DNA of 19,816 nucleotides from Nanohaloarchaea archaeon PL-Br10_U2g5. GTDB taxonomy: Archaea > Halobacteriota > Halobacteria > Halobacteriales > Haloferacaceae. The notes beneath the pieces are model-generated. The model was not told where the DNA came from. It worked only from the letters and a program-made list of their open reading frames with translations, and made no database searches. Position numbers and translations under genes: made by a program. The stretch covers positions 1 to 19,816 of the forward strand of contig LKMY01000009.1 of assembly GCA_001564205.1 (NCBI GenBank), in the 5' to 3' direction. This document shows positions 16,038 through 19,816 of the stretch, piece by piece (position 1 is the stretch's first letter; the number at the start of each line of letters is the position of its first letter).

Positions 16038-16191
16038 GGCCGGGTGGCTTAGCTGGACATAGCGCCGCACTCATAGGGTTCGGAGATTCGGTGCGGTGAC
16101 GCCTTGGAAGCGTCCGCGTCCTTCCCGTGGCTCCGCCGAGCCTCGGACCTGGGACATGCGGAGATCGTGGGTTCGGAGCCCACCCCGGCCA
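16038..16191 (+). tRNA. Elongator tRNA-Met (CAT) with 80-nt BHB intron
   Basis: Acceptor stem GGCCGGG (16038-16044) pairs with CCCGGCC (16184-16190), with discriminator A at 16191 and no encoded CCA. The D-arm begins GCTTAGCTGG. Anticodon stem CCGCA (16065-16069) pairs with TGCGG (16157-16161); the anticodon CAT is at 16072-16074. The T-arm is GTGGG-TTCGGAG-CCCAC. The intron is 16076-16155, between positions 37 and 38. Its boundaries are supported by a canonical bulge-helix-bulge: CTCA (16070-16073) pairs with TGGG (16150-16153), flanked by three-base bulges TAG (16074-16076) and ACA (16154-16156). The mature tRNA has 74 nt. It is the elongator rather than the initiator: the acceptor is fully paired GGCCGGG, and haloarchaeal elongator tRNA-Met is known to carry an intron. 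Confidence 0.95.
16076..16155 (+). other. tRNA-Met intron (BHB type)
   Basis: An 80-nt intron removed by the archaeal tRNA endonuclease. Inside the bulge-helix-bulge, GGTTCGG (16077-16083) pairs with the segment 16143-16149, allowing G-U pairs. Cleavage is expected after 16075 and after 16155. No clear C box and D box pair was seen, so a guide-RNA role like that of the tRNA-Trp intron is not supported here. Confidence 0.85.
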
Positions 16192-16249
16192 TACGTATTT
16201 GTACCGCCACAGCTACTGCGTCTCGTCAGAGCGGCCGGTCTCGTCGTGC

Positions 16250-16288
16250 GGCCGCGTTCCTGATCTGGCCGCGTTCCTGATCTGGCCG
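16250..16288. repeat. 17-bp tandem duplication upstream of the CBS gene
   Basis: GGCCGCGTTCCTGATCT occurs twice back to back (16250-16266, 16267-16283) and is followed by the first five bases of a third copy. The copies are identical. They lie 36-74 bp upstream of the CBS-domain gene start, just upstream of its weak TATA-like element (ACGCATAGG, about 16291-16299). Confidence 0.8.
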
Positions 16289-16323
16289 AAACGCATAGGG
16301 CCGCCCGGAGTGACCATCGGCAT

Positions 16324-16821
16324 ATGCAAGCGCGTGAGCTGATGACCGCCGACGTGAAGACGGTCGCCCCCGACGACGACGTTGCCGACGTGTTCAAACG
16401 ATTCGCTCGCTACCCGTTTAGCGGCTTCCCAGTCGTCGACGACGATAATCGCGTGGTCGGTGTCGTCACCGAGTCCGACCTCGTCGACCTGTTCGAACCC
16501 GACGACGAGACGCTGTGGATCCCGATCGGGCTCCCCCCGTTCGTCGACACGCTCACCTACCAGGTGAAAGCGCCATGGGCCGATCTAGACCTCGGCGTCG
16601 ACCTGATCCGCAACGCCGACAAACCCATCTCCGAGGTGATGAGTACCGGCGTCGCGACCGTCAGGCCAGAGAGCGACATCGAGACCGTCCTCGACTTGCT
16701 CGCGGGCGACGACCCGAACATCAACCGCGTCCCGGTCGTCGACGACGCCGACCGACTCGTCGGGATCATCGCCCGCCAAGACGTCGTCCGCGCGTTCCGC
16801 GACCGACGACTCGCTCTCTGA
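16324..16821 (+). CDS. CBS-domain pair protein
   Basis: A 165-residue protein that is essentially a Bateman module of two CBS domains: residues ~1-60 (MQARELMTADVKTVAPDDDV, FSGFPVVDDDNRVVGVVTES) and ~102-163 (ISEVMSTGVATVRPESDIET, NRVPVVDDADRLVGIIARQD). Such modules bind adenine nucleotides or related ligands. No fused enzyme or transporter domain is present, so it is a stand-alone sensor of unknown partner. The segment between the domains (DETLWIPIGLPPFVDTLTYQ) is conserved in haloarchaeal relatives as I recall. The ATG at 16324 gives the canonical CBS start. A weak TATA-like element lies about 28 nt upstream, directly after the 17-bp tandem duplication. Confidence 0.92.
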   Translation: MQARELMTADVKTVAPDDDVADVFKRFARYPFSGFPVVDDDNRVVGVVTESDLVDLFEPDDETLWIPIGLPPFVDTLTYQVKAPWADLDLGVDLIRNADKPISEVMSTGVATVRPESDIETVLDLLAGDDPNINRVPVVDDADRLVGIIARQDVVRAFRDRRLAL

Positions 16822-16850
16822 CGGGTCCAATCCGAATCGGAGTCACCGGA

Positions 16851-17960
16851 TCAGGGGTCGATACGCGCGATCCAAGCGTCTGGATCGCCGATCTCGGCGC
16901 TCGTCGGGAGGGTCTCAGGGCGCTCCCACACCGCGCCCGCGGCCTCGATCCCTCGCACGTCGGCGACGCGCCGGAAGAAGGCGGCGCCGCGCTCGTACTG
17001 CTGTCTTTTCAACCCGAGTCCAAGCAGCCGGCTGGCCAGGCGGCGGACGGGACCGCCGCCGCTTCGACGCTCGTCGAGCTTTCGGCGCAGGTCGGCGTAT
17101 TCGTCGTCGAACGCCTGGTCCATCAGCACCTCTGCGTACCCCTCGACGGCTGTCATCGCCGTCTGCAGCTCGGTGAACGCCTCGCGGTCAAGCCCGCCCG
17201 TAGCCAGTTCGTCGACGCCGCGCTCGACGCGGGATTCGAGGTACTCGGGGAGCCACGGCGCCGCGCCGAACTCCGCCGCATGCGTCACCTCGTGAAACGC
17301 GATCCAGCGTCGGAAGCGCGGGTAGTCGACGTCGAGCGACGCCGCCACGGTGACGATGTTCGGATGCACGAAGTAGAGCCCGTGGTCGTCGTCGGGCTCA
17401 TCCGCGAGCAGCAGCGGGTCGTACTGTCCGAGCACGTTGCGCGCCAGAAAGCCGAGCGCGAACGCCATCGAGCCGGTGTTGGCGATCCGCGAGAGGTCCT
17501 GTGAGAGGCCGGCGAGGGGAGTCGGACCGGAGACCGAACCCGGCGGCGGCTCCACGATTCCTCCGTCGAACGGTCCCGTCCTTCCATCGAACGGAGCCGT
17601 CGCCTCGTCAAACGGAGCCGTCGCCTCGTTAAACGGACTCGTCGTTTCGTCGACCCCGCCGGTCGCGGCGTCCTCGACGGGTTCCATCACGTTCCGAAAC
17701 GTGTCGACGCTCGCGTCGATCCAATGGTGGCGGTTCTGTACCTCGATCGTCTCTGGCACGTCGAATTCGATTCCGGCGACCTCGCGGAGCCGCGTCCGGG
17801 CATCTCGCACGTCGGCCGCGTACCCCGTCCGCTCTGCGGGTGTCAACGCGAGCGACCCGGAGTTGGTACTCGCCTTCGCGGCCGCCGTGGCTCGGTCCCA
17901 GTCGACGAGACCGGGCCCGGACGCCGCGGAGACCGCACGAAGGCTTCGAAGAATGTCCAT
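16851..17960 (-). CDS. Zincin_2 / DUF2342-type metalloprotease homologue
   Basis: A 369-residue putative zinc metalloprotease-like protein. The HExxH motif is HEVTH at residues 223-227, in IAFHEVTHAAEFGAAPWLPE, with a downstream EGYAEVLMD that could supply the third ligand. The surrounding sequence (LARNVLGQYDPLL, YFVHPNIV, FRRWIAFHE) matches the Zincin_2/DUF2342 family, which has been linked to coenzyme F420 genes by phylogenetic profile; no F420 gene is seen here. Residues ~104-131 are a variable insertion with four seven-residue units of the type EATAPFD. No signal peptide or TM segment is evident, so it is probably cytoplasmic. Substrate unknown. It ends 29 bp after the CBS gene stop, in convergent orientation. 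Confidence 0.85.
   Translation of the reverse strand: MDILRSLRAVSAASGPGLVDWDRATAAAKASTNSGSLALTPAERTGYAADVRDARTRLREVAGIEFDVPETIEVQNRHHWIDASVDTFRNVMEPVEDAATGGVDETTSPFNEATAPFDEATAPFDGRTGPFDGGIVEPPPGSVSGPTPLAGLSQDLSRIANTGSMAFALGFLARNVLGQYDPLLLADEPDDDHGLYFVHPNIVTVAASLDVDYPRFRRWIAFHEVTHAAEFGAAPWLPEYLESRVERGVDELATGGLDREAFTELQTAMTAVEGYAEVLMDQAFDDEYADLRRKLDERRSGGGPVRRLASRLLGLGLKRQQYERGAAFFRRVADVRGIEAAGAVWERPETLPTSAEIGDPDAWIARIDP
17566..17649. repeat. 21-bp tandem repeat inside the zincin gene
   Basis: Four head-to-tail 21-bp units lie at 17566-17586, 17587-17607, 17608-17628 and 17629-17649. The middle two differ at one base; the outer two are diverged. Read on the minus strand they encode ETTSPFN, EATAPFD, EATAPFD and GRTGPFD, a seven-residue period that stays in frame. 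The tract lies between the N-terminal region and the catalytic core and is probably a flexible linker. Confidence 0.9.
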
Positions 17961-18050
17961 ACCGATCGGAGGAGCGCCCGCTTCAAGTCGCTTGTGGCAA
18001 ACACGGGCGGGAAGCGAGCCACTGGGACACGAGCCTCGGATTCGGTCCCA

Positions 18051-18353
18051 TCAGCGGTCGATCTCGACGGCATCATCATCGCCGAGCAGCGCTGCGACTC
18101 CGATCGCCACCACAGCGAGCACGCCGAGCGCGAGAAGGAGTCCCCCAATGGATTTGACCGAGCAGCCGCAACGATCACCCGATTCGTCAGCGGCTGTGTC
18201 GGCGTCAGCGGCTGTATCGTCTGATCCGTCGATTGCTAGCGCGTCGTCAGTACCGTTGATTCCGCCGGTCCCGCCGGTGATGCCGAACGGACCGATACTG
18301 ACGTCACCGTCGCCGAGGTGAAGCTCCAAGAGGGTAAGGGATTTCTCGCTCAT
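18051..18353 (-). CDS. Small acidic membrane protein, C-terminal TM
   Basis: A 100-residue protein that I do not recognise by name. The N-terminus MSEKSLTLLELHLGDGDVSI with GPFG resembles a family of short haloarchaeal proteins that start with an LELHL-type motif. The middle is Gly-rich then strongly acidic (many D/A/T), followed by a Cys pair (RCGCS), one hydrophobic segment (about 69-90, GGLLLALGVLAVVAIGVAAL) and a short acidic tail. This suggests a tail-anchored membrane protein. A TATA-like element (CTGATAAGCC on the minus strand, about 18373-18382) lies about 25 nt upstream, supporting the ATG at 18353. It is 90 bp from the zincin gene start on the same strand. Function unknown. Confidence 0.7.
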   Translation of the reverse strand: MSEKSLTLLELHLGDGDVSIGPFGITGGTGGINGTDDALAIDGSDDTAADADTAADESGDRCGCSVKSIGGLLLALGVLAVVAIGVAALLGDDDAVEIDR

Positions 18354-18556
18354 GCGTTCTCGTTCGCACGCCGCCGGCTTATCAGTGGCGCCGGGCTGAA
18401 CGTACAGGAGCGTCGTCGAGCCGAAAACACGGACGCGTCGCCGAGCCGAAGGTACAGGAGTAGCACGGCTGTGAGACAGCGGATCCTCGCCCGAGCCCTG
18501 ACCGGTCTCGCGCCGCGACCGGCGGATTCATATCTACCGCCAAATCAGCCATTTCT
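18354..18556. promoter_or_regulatory. Divergent promoter region, small TM protein / M42 gene
   Basis: A 203-bp gap. A plus-strand TATA-like box, TTCATATCTAC (about 18528-18538), is 24-28 nt before the peptidase ATG at 18557. The minus-strand box lies at about 18373-18382. Between them are short imperfect direct repeats: GTACAGGAG at 18402-18410 and 18452-18460, and GAGCCGAA at 18418-18425 and 18443-18450. No gene or RNA was recognised. Confidence 0.45.
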
Positions 18557-19621
18557 ATGGACGAAACACAGCGAGCGTTCCTCAACGATCTGCTCGCAAC
18601 CGCCAGTCCCTCCGGATTCGAAACCCAGAGTCAGCGCGTGTGGATCGAATACGTCCGCGAGTTCGCCGACGACGTCAGCACTGACGCCTACGGAAACGCC
18701 ATCGCGGTTCACGAGGGAAATCCCGACGCTCCGACGATCGCCGTGACCGGTCATGCCGACGAGATCGGATTCATCGTCCGCGACGTGCTCGATGAGGGGT
18801 TTCTCCGAATCGGTTGTATCGGCGGCTCCGACCGGACTATCTCGAAGGGCCAACACGTCACGATCCACGCCGGAGAGCCCGTACAGGGTGTCATCGGCCA
18901 GACTGCAGTTCATCTGCGTGACCCCGACGACGACGAGTACGAGGAGGTCGAAGCGCAGTTTGTCGACATCGGTGCGACCGACGCAGCGGAAGCCCGTAAC
19001 CACGTCGAAGTGGGTGATCCCGTCACTTTCTCTACCGAACAAAAAGAGCTGGTCGGCGACCGAATCGCGGCCCGCGGGATTGACAACCGAACGGGTATAT
19101 GGGCGGCCGCCGAAGGGCTCCGACGCGCGGTCGAAACCGGTGTCGCCGCCACCGTCTACGCCGTCTCGACCGTTCAGGAGGAAGTCGGATTACAGGGTGC
19201 ACAGATGGTGGGCACTGACCTCGACGACGTCGACGCGTTCGTCGCTGTCGACGTCACCCACGCCACCGACAACCCCGATGTCGACACCGAACATCGGGGC
19301 CCAGTCGAGCTCGGCTCGGGGCCGGTGATCACTCGTGGCAGCGCGAACCATCCCCTCCTCGTTGAGCTCGCACGAACCGTGGCCGGCGACGCCGACATCG
19401 ATGTCCAGCTACAGGCGGCCGGCACCCGGACCGGCACGGACGCAGACGCCTTTTACACCTCACGAGCCGGTGTCCCGTCGCTGAATGTTTCGATTCCGAA
19501 CCGATACATGCACACGCCAGTTGAGGTCGTCGACGTTGGAGACCTGGATGCGGTTGCAGACCTGCTCGCCGCGATCGTGAGTGCCTCGGACGGCCTGGAC
19601 TCGTTCGCCGTCGACGTGTGA
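18557..19621 (+). CDS. M42 family metallopeptidase
   Basis: A 354-residue binuclear-zinc aminopeptidase of the M42 (TET/FrvX, glutamyl aminopeptidase-like) family, expected to trim peptides from the N-terminus in the cytoplasm, usually as a large tetrahedral complex. Metal and catalytic residues are all visible: His66 and Asp68 in GHADEIGF, Asp176 in GIDNRTG, Glu208/Glu209 in QEEVGLQGA, Asp232 in AVDVTHATD, and His319 in NRYMHTPVEVVD. The length is standard. The start ATG has a TATA-like element (about 18528-18538) in leaderless position. It stands alone, with tRNA-Glu 120 bp downstream. Substrate preference cannot be assigned; older annotations call this family endoglucanase, which is unlikely. 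Confidence 0.95.
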   Translation: MDETQRAFLNDLLATASPSGFETQSQRVWIEYVREFADDVSTDAYGNAIAVHEGNPDAPTIAVTGHADEIGFIVRDVLDEGFLRIGCIGGSDRTISKGQHVTIHAGEPVQGVIGQTAVHLRDPDDDEYEEVEAQFVDIGATDAAEARNHVEVGDPVTFSTEQKELVGDRIAARGIDNRTGIWAAAEGLRRAVETGVAATVYAVSTVQEEVGLQGAQMVGTDLDDVDAFVAVDVTHATDNPDVDTEHRGPVELGSGPVITRGSANHPLLVELARTVAGDADIDVQLQAAGTRTGTDADAFYTSRAGVPSLNVSIPNRYMHTPVEVVDVGDLDAVADLLAAIVSASDGLDSFAVDV

Positions 19622-19741
19622 GCGTCGCGTCTCTCGAAGAGATCGACGCGACAAGCCACGGTAAACCGGGACACAGCACGGTCGAAACGGAACTGTTTTA
19701 CAATCACCTTTCGTACCGCTAACTGCGTCAAACAGACGTGC
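19622..19741 (+). promoter_or_regulatory. Spacer with tRNA-Glu promoter
   Basis: A 120-bp gap after the M42 gene. A T-rich stretch (CTGTTTTACAATC, about 19693-19705) is about 40 nt upstream of the tRNA-Glu 5' end. It could serve as the tRNA TATA element and also contribute to termination of the peptidase transcript. No other feature was seen. Confidence 0.35.
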
Positions 19742-19816
19742 GCTCTGGTGGTGTAGTCCGGCCAATCATATTGCCCTCTCACGGCAATGACCTGGGTTCG
19801 AATCCCAGCCGGAGCA
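19742..19816 (+). tRNA. tRNA-Glu (CTC)
   Basis: Acceptor GCTCTGG (19742-19748) pairs with CCGGAGC (19809-19815), with one T-G wobble, and the discriminator A is the last base of the window. The D-arm is GTGTAGTCCGGCCAATCAT-like. Anticodon stem TTGCC (19771-19775) pairs with GGCAA (19783-19787), with anticodon CTC at 19778-19780. T-arm CTGGG-TTCGAAT-CCCAG. No intron and no encoded CCA within the window. The sequence closely follows known haloarchaeal tRNA-Glu. Confidence 0.96.

Noticed and set aside
16076..16155. tRNA-Met intron as a C/D box guide RNA
   Set aside because: No convincing RTGATGA and CTGA box pair is present; only the BHB structure is supported.
16038..16191. tRNA-Met and tRNA-Glu considered as integration sites flanking an island (16.0-19.8 kb)
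   Set aside because: The genes between them are ordinary haloarchaeal chromosomal genes of similar composition. No integrase, transposase or repeated tRNA 3' end was seen.
16515..17504. 329-residue plus-strand ORF overlapping the CBS gene and the zincin gene
   Set aside because: Runs out of frame through two well-supported genes; the very Arg-rich N-terminal half is a shadow.
17437..18321. 294-residue plus-strand ORF, Ser/Pro-rich
   Set aside because: Antisense to the zincin gene and the small membrane protein. Its repetitive start reflects the 21-bp repeat.
18402..18460. Short spaced repeats (GTACAGGAG, GAGCCGAA) considered as CRISPR or iteron-like
   Set aside because: Only two copies, unequal and too short; no cas or replication gene in the window.

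Overview
The window reads as ordinary high-GC chromosome from a haloarchaeon (class Halobacteria, possibly Halorubrum-like; the genus cannot be fixed from sequence alone). Evidence: strongly acidic proteins rich in D/E/A/V/T, an archaeal-only ribosomal protein (S8e), an elongator tRNA-Met with a bulge-helix-bulge intron, a Tat-type lipoprotein signal, and many genes with a TATA-like box 25-30 nt before the start codon and no Shine-Dalgarno, i.e. leaderless transcripts.

Layout. 1-2.64 kb: rps8e (-), divergent from a winged-helix regulator coupled by ATGA to a small three-TM protein, then a Cro/C1-type HTH regulator (COG1709-like) and a DUF1684 protein. 2.67-6.01 kb: a minus-strand operon, tupA-tupB-tupC-modE, for a tungstate-type ABC importer (Tat lipoprotein binding protein, permease, ATPase) and its ModE/TOBE regulator, with a palindromic candidate operator upstream. 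6.2-7.93 kb: pdxS (-) and, divergently, mobA (+). 7.95-8.47 kb: a membrane-anchored J-domain protein (-), divergent from the mutS-mutL mismatch-repair pair (8.62-13.19 kb, overlapping by 11 nt). 13.2-15.85 kb: an MscS-type channel and a DUF7115-like cytoplasmic protein, both on minus. 16.04-16.19 kb: intron-containing tRNA-Met(CAT). 16.3-19.6 kb: a two-CBS-domain protein, a Zincin_2/DUF2342-type metalloprotease homologue (-), a small acidic tail-anchored protein (-) and an M42 metallopeptidase. 19742-19816: tRNA-Glu(CTC), ending exactly at the window edge.

Functional links. Import and sensing of tungstate/molybdate (tupABC-modE) lie near mobA, which makes the guanylated form of the pterin cofactor that carries these metals. 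mutS and mutL form one expression unit. The rest is mostly unrelated housekeeping and membrane genes.

Nothing here is a clear new multi-gene system such as defence, a mobile element or CRISPR. The oddest element is the start of tupC: a 21-bp-period repeat read as a His/Gln-rich tract, while the +1-related frame reads as a normal-looking acidic Ala/Thr/Ser/Pro haloarchaeal leader. This suggests either a recent frameshift or a new His-rich extension. Other points worth checking are the tup operator, two start codons hidden inside TATA boxes, the well-defined BHB intron, and an in-frame 21-bp repeat in the zincin gene.
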